NCBI RefSeq assembly: GCF_026151205.1
Contig: NC_087077.1
Coordinates: 10,843,983-10,903,982 of the forward strand
Length of the DNA: 60,000 nucleotides
Reading direction: 5' to 3'
DNA from: Bolinopsis microptera
Lineage: Eukaryota > Ctenophora > Tentaculata > Lobata > Bolinopsidae
How positions within the stretch are numbered: position 1 is the first letter of the stretch; each line of letters starts with the position of its first letter. Of the stretch, positions 21,076 to 31,294 are shown piece by piece. The translations under genes and the position numbers were made by a program. Under the pieces are notes generated by a model that worked only from the letters and a program-made list of their open reading frames with translations, was not told where the DNA came from and did not search any database.

Positions 21076-24000
21076 TCACGTGACTGATACTCTGTTATCT
21101 TTAGCCCACTTCTTCATTATTCTGATAATGTATTCGACTTGTGCGTTCCCTGTGTTTCGTAGGATCGCTAGGATTTCCCGCAGAGTCTCTCTGAAAAGGA
21201 TGATGTTGAAGTTTTGAATTCAAATTATTTCTAACATTTGAATTTTCAACAAAGATTTAAAATTTAATGATATTTAGTTGACAGCTTTTTTCCATCAGCT
21301 GATTTTGTCGACTTTATAAAACAACGTGATGATTAGTAGTCAGGAATTTTTTGTTCAAAAAAGATTTTTCTACAGTTCGGAAGGCAGGTGTAAATTTCCC
21401 GTTTGTCATATCATGCAGTGTTCCTGATATTGCCATGGCAAAGTATCCTCTGCAAAATCACGCACCGCATCTCAGAATTTTAGCACTATATAAAATTGCG
21501 TCAAACGAACATTTACATTTACGTTGATATGACGTGTTTTAAGTGAACTCACCTAGGCTCATGACCGGCTATTATCTGCTGGAATAGCCCAATACAAGCT
21601 CCTCTCTTTCCCTCCCAGTATTCAGGGTTAGGGTCCAATCTCTCTAACACGTCAAACGCTTTAGCTGAGTAGTAAAACTGTCCCATCTGAAATTAATTTG
21701 CTGGTGAGGGAGCAGTAGGACAGTGTTATATTTTTCAAGCTTAATGTTAAGGCAAATATTAAGTGTTAAGGCATATATTAACTAGCAAGAGGCCACGGTT
21801 GAAAAAATGTTGGAAGGGTTGCCACCCTACGATGATGGATCATAAAAATGCCAATTAGTTAATTAGTGATTTGATTAGTAACCGATTAGTCAATTAGTGA
21901 CTTGAACGTACCTTATAACAATCATTAGCAATGAGCTGGAGCAAACTGAAACTCTCACTGCTGGTCTCCTGTTTGAGGTACAGTTCCCAGGCGAGTCTGG
22001 GTTTCCTGTTCATTATGTAGCACCTGGCTAACCAGCCCAGGTAAATGTAATCTGCTTTCACCTTCTCAGACTGGATCATGAGGAATATCTGTGGAGGAAG
22101 AGAGGTTAGGAGTGGGGAGATGTTTAAAGTATACCGCTCACGAGCTCAAGAAGATATGAGATATGAATCCAAACAATAGAGATTTAAAGACACATTATTT
22201 GTAATATCAGAGAATAAATAATCTTGAAGTTACCTCCTCGGCCTCCTTGTAGCTACCGGTAGCTGCCTTGGCCTGGCCAAAGTTATAGTTAAACTGATCC
22301 TCATTGTAGAAGTAGCTCTTTATAGAGTTGAGGTAGATTAACACGTCGTCGAATTGTTTGAGAAGGAAGAAACAGCTAGCCATACATTGTCTGCCGGGGA
22401 TGGTGTCACATTCACTCGCACTTCCGCCTACTAACTGGGGTGTGGTTTTGTGGCTGATTAATCCTTGGCAAAAGTTAAGTGCTTTACCCCTCCTCATAAG
22501 TGAGCCAGGATAGCTTGTTTTCATTTTTAGATGTCACAAATGTTTGATCTTTGGGACCAAATGCAGCTCAAGTCTAGACTTAAATTTTAGTATCAATAAA
22601 TTTTCATGGTTCCTGTCTGATCTACTCACCTGGAAATACTGTTGAGCGATCTTGATGTGATCGTTGAGACCTTGTTCTTGTCCCAGAGCAGCATTCACAA
22701 CTCCCTTCAGTATGTATTCCTGATAAATGGTCGAGATCTTAGTGGGGAAGCTATGATCCGCTCATTATTGCTTGGTATCATGAGATGTACCATGAGTCGT
22801 ACACTTTCTGTATTAATAACACCGATTATACTTGAAAGGTCACCTGAGGAGTGGTGGGAGAAACGTCCTTGAAATGATTGTAAGCCTCCTGAATATCATC
22901 CTGTCTCAGATAGTAAATAACGAGGTTCAGCCTAGCTTCAGGTATGACGTCTATCAGGGGTGGTAGGACTTGCAGTGCTGACTCCCCAGCTCTAAACACT
23001 ACCTGGGATAAGACAAGGGTAGGTAAGCAGTTTTATAATAGTTATACGTGTAATAAAATGTGGAGTGGGAAAGGAATATTTAACTGAATAGTCTGATGAC
23101 TGATACATTCAATGTATCTCATTTTACCCCATCAAACCGCTGCAGAGCCTTCGTATCCAGTAAGTTTAGCTTATATTACATCATCATCCCAACAGATTGA
23201 GAATCATTTTTATTGCCAACTTTGTTAGGAAGATACAATTGTTGAAAATTAGCTGAGTTAAAACTTACGAGGTTGTGTTTGATAAGGTCAGAAGCGAATT
23301 TGAAGCTGGGTGAACACACATCTGCTAAATTCTTCAGTTCAGCCTCCGCTGCTTTACCATTGTATAATCGGAAATGATTGCATGCTTTTAGGTTTATGGC
23401 CACTGTTGAGTCGGGAAAATGTTGAAGATACACAGCAAGAACTTCCTGAGTGATGGTTGTTTTATTTTAGATTAACGGTCAGCTAAATACTTAAAATGAA
23501 ATCGACGGATGAAAAAACCAACAAAGGTTTCACATTTTTGAATAAAAGTCACGATTTAAGGAATGTTTATTGTACCTGGGAGACATCATAATAGTCTAGT
23601 TTGTAGTAACATAGTGCTACGTACACGTTTAATGCCAGGAACTCCCTGTAAGAGAACGTAAGTAAGTTTTAATCACGGCTACATAACAATTCTTTTAGAA
23701 AAATAATCATTCCTTATTTGCTTCAAATTTTGGAACGTTAATTCTTATTGATAGTCTAAAATAAGGCTGATAAAGTGCTCATAAGGACAGGTAATATGGA
23801 AAATCATTAAGTTTGAGATATCCGGCAACATAGATATTGCCTTATAAAGGTTCTAATGTGATGACTTTTATTTTGGCCCCTAAAGAATGTGATGCTGACA
23901 ATAAAATCAGAAATGCTCAAAATATTTTTTAAAGTTAGTGCTTCAAAGTCAATGTCACGCGGGCCACCACACTCACTTTTTGCTACCCCCATTTGAGCTA

Positions 24001-25745
24001 CAAAGATGACAAAAGTGAAATATAACTTCAAATTTGTCTTTAAACTGAGAACAATATATCACTGTTTCCAGAAAATTTTACGATTCTATGCTTGAAGTTC
24101 AATCAGTTGGAAAACAGCGGTCGATCCAAGTATTATATGTGACATTTACACTGAGTAACCATGGAAACTGTTACACTCTTAGCGCACAGCGTCAGAACGC
24201 TATTTACAAAACGCATCGCGCGCTACGCAAAACAATATTTTAAAGCGTTCCAATTTGCCAATTTATTTCTATTTACCATCAATGGTTTTAATTGAGGTTT
24301 CTTACCTGTTTTCCAGTAACACTCGTTTATATATGTCGATAGCTTCTTGGTAGTGACTTCTCAGATAATGTATTGACGCCAAACTCAACTGAAATGAATT
24401 GAAATTGAGATAGCTTGTTTTGAAATTGTCTGAAATTCAACAACAAAAGAATTTTAGAATATAGAACACGATCACGAACTTCTAATTATTGACTTCCGTT
24501 ATCTAACCTGGTCTTCAACAATATCTTGAAGGTTCTTGTGGAAGCTCATCAGCTTCTTTTCGTCGTTAAACTTGTGCGATAAGTGAAACATCAGCCTGTT
24601 CTGTAACTTACTTTTATTACCTGAAAAAAGAGCGGCTTTTAAACTGTGTCACAGCTAACAAAATTGATACCTGAAACTGGATCTAAACTGTATAAGAGTT
24701 TAACCCATAACTTAATCCGTAACTTTAATAGTCCTGGCGCCTGGTGGCATCTCCTTTGAGATTAAAGCGCCAAAGATTAAATATAATATTTCCTGTCAAT
24801 ACAAACAGCGTGATAACAAAAGAGTATTAATAACATATTTTTATGATTTTATTTTTTAAATTTTATTTTTACTCTTGAGAAACAGAAGACATATGCTTTT
24901 AAGATTTTAAGAACTCTTAAAATCTTAAAATCTTAAAATTTGAAAATCTGAAAATCTTAAAATCTGAAAATCTGAAAATCTTAAAATCTTAAAATCTTAA
25001 AATCTTAAAATCTAAAGCCAAAATCAAAAGCCAAAATCAAAACGGACAGAAAACATACAAGAAAATAATAAACAACCAGTTTGAACCGAAGATTACCCCA
25101 TCCGAAGTAGCAAACATCTCGTTTACATACCTTTTGCACAAGCCTCCTCGGACTCCTTGTACATTCCCAGAAAAAACATAACACATCCTAGGTAGTTCCA
25201 GTTTTCAGGAGGGGCTCCTTTCATCTCCGTTATTTCTGTGTACTCCTGGACAAGAATTGTGGTTTATTAAGTATTATCTTTAGTCATAATTAAGTAAAAC
25301 AGCGGAGGTTCAGATAGGTTAACTTAAATATAGGTCCCTTAGGTGTATATCTAACATCACTCAAACCTTGAGGCATCTCTTGTAATCTCCCAGATGAAAA
25401 TAACAGTAAGAAATCCACATCGCAGTTTGAATATCATTCTTCTTGTTAGCTCTCTCGAATTCCAGCAGAGTGACTGCTCCAGTGTAGTCTCTTGCTGCAA
25501 CAAAATCTTCTAGTTTTGGGAGTTTCTTCTTTTTCTTCTCCTTTTCCTCGACCGTCGCCGGACCAGTAGCAGGCTTAGCTCTGGATAACAGCTGAAACAA
25601 ATCAATAAGTATTAATTGCTTTAGATATATGCTTGTTAGTGATACTTTGGCACGAGGCCCTGGTGCGGATTGATGGTCATCCTAAACTATTTGATTGGAT
25701 AAATATAGCTACAATCAGCATTGTACTTCCTCGAAAACTTACCAT
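21076..25745 (-). CDS. IFT56: Intraflagellar transport protein 56 (TTC26/DYF-13)
   Basis: An IFT-B complex subunit that loads motility cargo into cilia. Thirteen exons (high to low): 25743-25745, 25367-25591, 25131-25245, 24508-24620, 24306-24388, 23576-23645, 23269-23445, 22844-23002, 22630-22719, 22234-22434, 21912-22088, 21553-21686, 21076-21190. The phases are consistent and the total is 553 residues, close to the vertebrate length of about 554. The protein is a chain of TPR-like helical repeats. Family-specific blocks include [49 protein letters not shown] and [20 protein letters not shown]. It ends [12 protein letters not shown]. Exon 1 contributes only the ATG, directly before a GTAAGT donor. 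No frame damage was seen; it looks functional. Confidence 0.95.
24895..25045. repeat. AAAATCTT tandem repeat in an IFT56 intron
   Basis: About a dozen copies of the 8-9 base unit AAAATCTTA/AAAATCTGA, with an inverted copy at the left edge (TTTTAAGATTTTAAGAAC), lie in the intron between exons 3 and 4. Two AAAGCCAAAATC units follow. Confidence 0.8.
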
Positions 25746-25869
25746 CTTTATCAATCAAGAACTGTCGGTGTACTTATCTCGATTGCTATCCTATAGATTG
25801 TGGTAAGATTAGTGTACATTTTCAGAAAATGAAAGTTTTGAAATAAGCATATTCATCAGAACGATGATA

Positions 25870-26205
25870 AATCACTCTACACTTGAACTGGTCACTGGAC
25901 TATCACGTGACTAAGCTAAACATGTTCTCAAGATGGCTCTGACGGATAATTCTAACCCTAACCCTCTCCTCTGACCCTAACTTTAACCCTAACCTAATCC
26001 CTGACTCAAGAATTTGCTAAAACCCTAACCCTTAAACGAGAAATCTATATATAGCCACATCACGTGATCAAAACAGTTTTTCGATTACTCGTCAGGGAAG
26101 CGTTTTAAACTTATGCCATGAAGATTGAAGGGTGATTCGGAATCAGCGTTTAAAAGTACATCGTTGGTTTCAATTGACGGGGGCCAGTTCCAGTGTAGAG
26201 TGATT
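25870..26205. mobile_element. 336-bp MITE with TA target duplication
   Basis: The termini are inverted: AATCACTCTACACTTGAACT at left and AGTGTAGAGTGATT at right, each flanked by TA. The interior has degenerate CCCTAA tracts and no coding capacity. The left end recurs at 33972. TA duplication and size suggest a Tc1/mariner-type MITE. It lies in the 5' flank of IFT56. Confidence 0.7.
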
Positions 26206-26535
26206 TAGCACGCTCGTGAAAACAGACAATTAATTTTCCTCAATAGTACAGAGCAGTTCAGCTAGTTAGAATTAAAATACTCTCTATTGTGTTAAAACAA
26301 TGAAATCTGACAAATTATATATTTGAAATGAGAATCCCCAAAAAGTTTCGAATCGTCACTGTGCCCAAATGTTAATGCAAAATATTGAAATAGCATAATT
26401 ATCACTCATAAAAGCTTGATTGCCACTCTTTACGTTGTAATTATGGGCCGAATAATCCTCTCATTTAAATCAAAAGAGCAACATTTTTAGTAAAACAGAT
26501 TCTAGAAGACACTTCTTCTCTGCTTTCCACTAAGA

Positions 26536-27060
26536 TCAAGTCTGGTAAGAAAGAGTCAAGTCTCCAACTCTATGTGTTATAACCTCATCCTCAGACTCGC
26601 TGGAAGATTCACTGTCCTCATCAGACCCATCAGATCCGTCCTCATCAGAATCATCACTACTATCACTGTCACTTTCAAACTTATTGGGAGGATTAAGTTT
26701 CTGTTCCTCTAGCTGCTCAATCCTCTCACAGACCACTCCGTACATCTCTTTACACACCTTATGATCCGGCTCTACTCTCAGCACCAACTGACACAAGTCC
26801 CGCGCCTTCTCGTATTGTTTGGTCATGAGACATGCCACTAGTTCGCCCTGCACTTCTATACTCGCTCTGCCATTTTCTAACACCACAAACTCCTCTCGTG
26901 GTATGTCTGTGTTGAATTTTCCGATGTCATTCTCGTCAATGTCTGATAGAAATTTGGTGGGGGAGGAGTAGGCTAGAGGCTCTTCTTCTGAAGGTAGTAC
27001 TTCGAGTAGTGAGGGCTTTTTCGGATTGACCTTTTGATGGGCATGCTGTGGTTGGGACAA
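26536..27060 (-). CDS. Glutamate-rich protein 2-like (ERICH2-like), 3' exon
   Basis: The open frame encodes a conserved helical core, VQGELVACLMTKQYEKARDL followed by CQLVLRVEPDHKVCKEMYGV. It resembles the single-TPR-like domain of animal ERICH2 proteins (the pattern is G-E-x-x-x-A-x-x-x-x-x-Y-E-x-A-x-x-L-C-x-x-I-L-x-x-E-P). A coiled segment follows, then a very acidic serine/aspartate tail (SDSDSSDDSDEDGSDGSDE) before the final GDLTLSYQT. No ATG in this frame precedes the core, and an AG acceptor lies at about 27083 or 27045. A short upstream exon must therefore supply the start; it was not located. The function is poorly known, and the family tends to be expressed in ciliated or sperm cells. 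Confidence 0.55.
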   Translation of the reverse strand: MSQPQHAHQKVNPKKPSLLEVLPSEEEPLAYSSPTKFLSDIDENDIGKFNTDIPREEFVVLENGRASIEVQGELVACLMTKQYEKARDLCQLVLRVEPDHKVCKEMYGVVCERIEQLEEQKLNPPNKFESDSDSSDDSDEDGSDGSDEDSESSSESEDEVITHRVGDLTLSYQT

Positions 27061-27767
27061 TTGGTTATTGAAGTATCTAATGATGATAGGTTTATAATGT
27101 GAGTATTAATTGTTCAAGTATCAGTGGACATTGGTATTTAAATCATCATGGAAATAAAGTTAAAGTCAATAATTCAATAAACACACTTATCCATAATTAT
27201 CAAAATCAACATCAATTGTACTTGTAGTAGTAGAATAAAATAATATATATTGTGTAATGTGTTGTCATAATAAAATATAAAGTGCAACTATCAAACTGCG
27301 TAGAACTAACTTATAATTATTTGTGTATAACTTTAAACAGTTAATGAATTAGCTCATAGCTAAATAATTTTAAAACCTTTAAAGAAAATCATCAACTAAT
27401 ATTCCATGATAAGTATGTTTGATAACAATCGACATGAGAATCAGACACAATTACAGATATAACAATAATATCATAATAACATTCCTCAATTCACGATGTA
27501 ACAATTTTGAAATTAAAATATATAATAAGTAATTATTATAAACTATAAAGCTAAACATACAAGTTAAAAATCAAACAACTAATTGTAAAATATCAAATAA
27601 TAGTAGCCAAACCACGTTTCTTTGACAATAATTTAAAAACTATGAATAAATAAAGAGTATTCACTATTCATGCAATTTTTGTACGAATTCAAAATGTCAA
27701 AAATCATAGATAAATGTAGTTTGTAATAAATAAAAGTAGTTTGCTATATTAATAAAAAAGCAATATT
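27061..27767. other. AT-rich intergenic DNA
   Basis: Very AT-rich sequence without a recognisable gene. It probably holds the 3' untranslated region of the thioredoxin-domain gene (minus strand, stop at 27768) and the unlocated first exon of the ERICH2-like gene. Confidence 0.4.
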
Positions 27768-29898
27768 TTATATTCCATTGCAAGGCTCCATATTCTCACT
27801 AACAAGATAATCTTCGATAAACTTCACAATATGTTCCTCTGTGAGCTCCTCGCCAACAACCCTCAGAAATGCAGCTTTCTTATGATCACTCAGCTGAAAT
27901 ATCAGAACTCTTGGGTACTTAAACATCCAGCTATCCTCTGAGAACAAGGTCTCTGATGTGGGAGACATCCCATGAACCCATGTTGAGTATCTGTCAACAT
28001 CAACAAAACTGGTGGCTACATTTTTGTAATACCTTATGCTCACCTGCTGTAGTGTCTCCATGAACTTAGACTTGGAGATGATGTGATCATGTTCAACTAG
28101 AGCCACCAGGATGGGTAAGTTTCCAAATAATGGCTGATAGCTGGCCGGAGAATGGAACACTATAGGGGAGAGCTCAGTAAGAGGTATGCGACTGTGTTCC
28201 ATGATAAATGCTTGCAGTAGTTGGACACAGTCTGCAGGGTTGTCAGAACAGTCAGGGTTGTTGTAATGATGTTGACCGTGGTATTGGTGCAGGAGTTGGG
28301 TTCTGGTGAATGTTGTGTCTAGTGGCACACTGTCTTCATAGATCATGGCAGTTACACCATCTCTTCGTTTCAACTCAACTGAATTTACGTAAATGGCCTC
28401 GTTTTCATTTTCTTGTAGAATAAAACACTCAGAAAATGGAAGCTCCTTGCACATTGCTACCATACAGTCAATCAGCAGACCATCAGAACTTGTTTTGGAA
28501 GTGTTTATTGTGATATGGACATTGCATCCTTCATGAAAATCATGAGGTTGTCCAAAGTGAACACCCATGTCATTAACATCCTCATACCACCCAATCAAGC
28601 TTGATGCCTGATAAGCTCCATGATATATCACAACAGACAACTCATTCTTACTTTTTGGGCAAGCTGGAACATTAGGCTGATAAGGTATCTTGTAGGCAAG
28701 GAATGTAGGAAATCCAGTAACCTTTTGTTTAGAGCACACAACATGTTGTTTGTCACAGTTTACATGGTAAAATTTAGAGCGACTTGTCCTCATCTTCTCT
28801 CTTAATTGCTTCAACTCAGGTAGAGCATTTCTACAGCTACCACAATCATCAGGATGCAATGTGTAGATGACAAACACCTGAAAAAATGTATTGTCACATG
28901 ATGCAGTTTTGGATCGTCAATAATCACATTATACAAGTTTCGAATTACAAACACTTTTATCCAATGCCAAAGGTTCTTATCAAATATCTTGTGTCATAAA
29001 ACTAGTAGCACATATAAATGACTGAAATACTACAATTAAACAATTAACTTACAATCTCAGAGGCTGATAGGCTGTTGCTTTCACCATTAAGGACTCTCAA
29101 TACTTCTGTGGGTGCCTCTGCAATACCAGTATCTCCAAGATAAGCTATTTTCATCGGTTTATGAGGTAATATTTCTTTTTTCCAATAATCATAACTGTAC
29201 AATAGCTCATCTCTAGCCAGATTTACAGAGCAATCATTGTCAAAGCATTGGGCTATATTTTTATTGTCATTTTCAGGCTGAGTTTCATCAGCAATTCCAA
29301 CTTGTTGTTTAAACTTCCATAAGTTAGGATGAGGAGCAGTCATGACAACAGATGATGTCATATTGTGAGTTTTTATTTCAATCCAGGGAATAGGTCTAGG
29401 GTTAGCAACTAAGACAGACGGATCCTTCATAACATCAACAAAATAACATTTGAATCGATGTTCAGTCCCAAGAACTCCACATAAGTTTGCAACAGCTTTT
29501 ACATAGCTATGACTTTGAAAAAGTGTTCCATAAACACGGAGATACCCATTTTCAGAGTCAAATGTATCCAGATCTGAAACAAAGTTTGCTTGCAGTAATG
29601 AAACTGCATTTTGCAAGGTTTCTTTTAATATTTCTCCAATTCCCTGTAATACAAAATTGTTGTACTCAAGAGAAACTAAGCACCTTGGTAACTTGCTGTA
29701 TACTGGATCTGACCCTAAAGATGACCTGTACTCAATTTCACCAAAGGACATCAGGGATGATCTGAGAGCTGAGTCATGTTGCAAGAGTCCATTACATTCT
29801 ATTGACACAGGCTGAAAACTTGATTTATACTGGACAAGATCTGCAGAGGATAGAGCCAGGAGGAAGCAAAGGTATGCAGCTAATCTCCATAATGTCAT
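27768..29898 (-). CDS. Secreted or ER thioredoxin-domain protein (TXNDC16/PDI-like)
   Basis: Two exons, 29053-29898 and 27768-28877, join at a GT-AG intron in phase 0 to give about 651 residues. The start at 29898 begins MTLWRLAAYLCFLLALSSAD, a clear signal peptide; an ATG at 29943 is in frame but would put 15 extra residues before it. The second exon opens with a thioredoxin fold: IVFVIYTLHPDDCGSCRNAL carries the CxxC active site (CGSC). HVNCDKQHVVCSKQKVTGFP then carries the cis-proline of the fold. Flanking parts look like further redox-inactive thioredoxin-like domains, with sparse cysteines. No KDEL-type tail is present (it ends EPCNGI). The architecture resembles TXNDC16/ERp90, but another PDI-related protein is possible. 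Confidence 0.7.
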
Positions 29899-31294
29899 AC
29901 CTGAGGCAACTGAATAGTGAATATATAAATAACAAGTCTCCATAAGCAATGGTTGAGACGCAACCGCGCCTCAAAATGGAGGCGCAGAGACATGTCCATG
30001 CCAAGGTCGTAGAGACATGAGACCTTGACTAACGTTAACTTTTTCATCACATTTATATTACACTCCATTGCTTTCAGGGCCCTATCTAGACATTTAAAGG
30101 TCAAAAACGACAATTCTACCTGTATAAGGGCCTATAAAAATAAGGGCGTGGCCCGTGGGAACCGAATCCGATGGAGATGAGCCACGAAATTTTTCAAAGC
30201 AGTTTATTAGCCAATGCATCTACTAATAAGCTTTGGTAGGGAGCGATTGGAGCAACTTTGGGTTTTTTGAACCGACCTAGTGTATACTGCTTTTGTTGTT
30301 TGATTGTTGCTGTAGCTGTAGCTTCTTTGTCACCTCGAAGTGCATCGTTTTCATGCCTCCATGAGTACTTCTATAACAATTGTAAGATTCATCACATCAT
30401 TACTTTGGGGTGACTGCAGCTACCAACCAACAACTAACTACAACTAACTGCTCGCGTGTCTTTTTCTCCCAACTATTCTTTGTAACTAAACTCATTCACT
30501 GAATTTTAATTGATCAAATTTTTTAATTTTTAATACACTGAGTCTCAGTGTATACGGTGTTCATGAGGCCCCAATTTAAGGGGTCCAAGTAATTGCAGTT
30601 TACCGTGTAGGAGAGTAGGAGATCAGACAAAGCACCAGCATGGAACCTTGCAACCTGTTAAACCAGAACATTTATCATAGATTTAGTGTATTTAGTGTGG
30701 TGGTAGAATTCAGCTGTCTCCGCTCTCTGTAAAACAGACTTTTGTTTTACAGAGGTAACCACACTGTATACAGTGTGGAAATCTCAGCGGAGGCCCTCAT
30801 TTTGTTCCCCGTAATAATCTATCAATATCATGATCGGCCACTCATGACAGCGAAAGTTTGTTTGATTTATATTTCAGATTCGATCTGACAAATGTGCGAT
30901 ATCGTTATATATTAAGAACTTTCTAATGACTAATTTCTAATTATAAAGTTACATAAAAAGTATCGGCTAAAGTTGTTTACAATGATTATTAGAGAATTAC
31001 AACGGATAAATAAAACCGACGTTATCGCGTGAGGTCTACTTTGTGGTATTCAGTTGACCAAACAACAGTGGAACAAATCCAATTATCTTCGCCCTTTAGC
31101 TTTGTTTGCTCAATTGTTCGCATATTCCTTTAATTTTACACACTCCGTTTCGAATAGTTTCTCAGTTCATCTTCTGCCCTGGACCCCGAAATTGATTTTA
31201 TTTCGGCTTGTTGTATTTTTAGATAGATTTGATTCAAATGAGATACTTCTTAATTCTTTAAAATTCACTCAAGCTCATACAGGAATCTGTTTTA
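29899..31294. other. Intergenic region between divergent genes
   Basis: This separates the divergently transcribed thioredoxin-domain and glycosyltransferase genes and should contain both promoters. Several strong hairpins lie at 30530-30800 (see the separate entry). No ORF with homology was recognised. Confidence 0.45.
30718..30792. repeat. 75-bp cloverleaf-like inverted-repeat cluster
   Basis: A 7-bp outer stem (CTCCGCT at 30718-30724, AGCGGAG at 30786-30792) encloses two hairpins: CTCTGTAAAAC/GTTTTACAGAG (30725-30754) and the perfect palindrome CCACACTGTATACAGTGTGG (30759-30778). The DNA, or an RNA from it, could form a three-way junction. There is no T-loop or anticodon arm, so it is not a tRNA. 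Confidence 0.6.

Noticed and set aside
25951-26035. Ancient telomere or chromosome fusion point
   Set aside because: The CCCTAA units are few and imperfect, and lie inside a MITE that has a second partial copy at 33972.
27058-27060. TTG start for the ERICH2-like protein
   Set aside because: Non-ATG starts are rare in animal nuclear genes, and an upstream exon joined at a nearby AG is more likely.
29941-29943. Upstream ATG as start of the thioredoxin-domain protein
   Set aside because: It would add 15 residues before the signal peptide; the ATG at 29898 places the hydrophobic segment right at the N-terminus.
30718-30792. tRNA gene
   Set aside because: Length and a 7-bp outer stem fit, but there are only two internal arms, with 10-11 bp stems, no TTCGA-type T loop and no anticodon arm.
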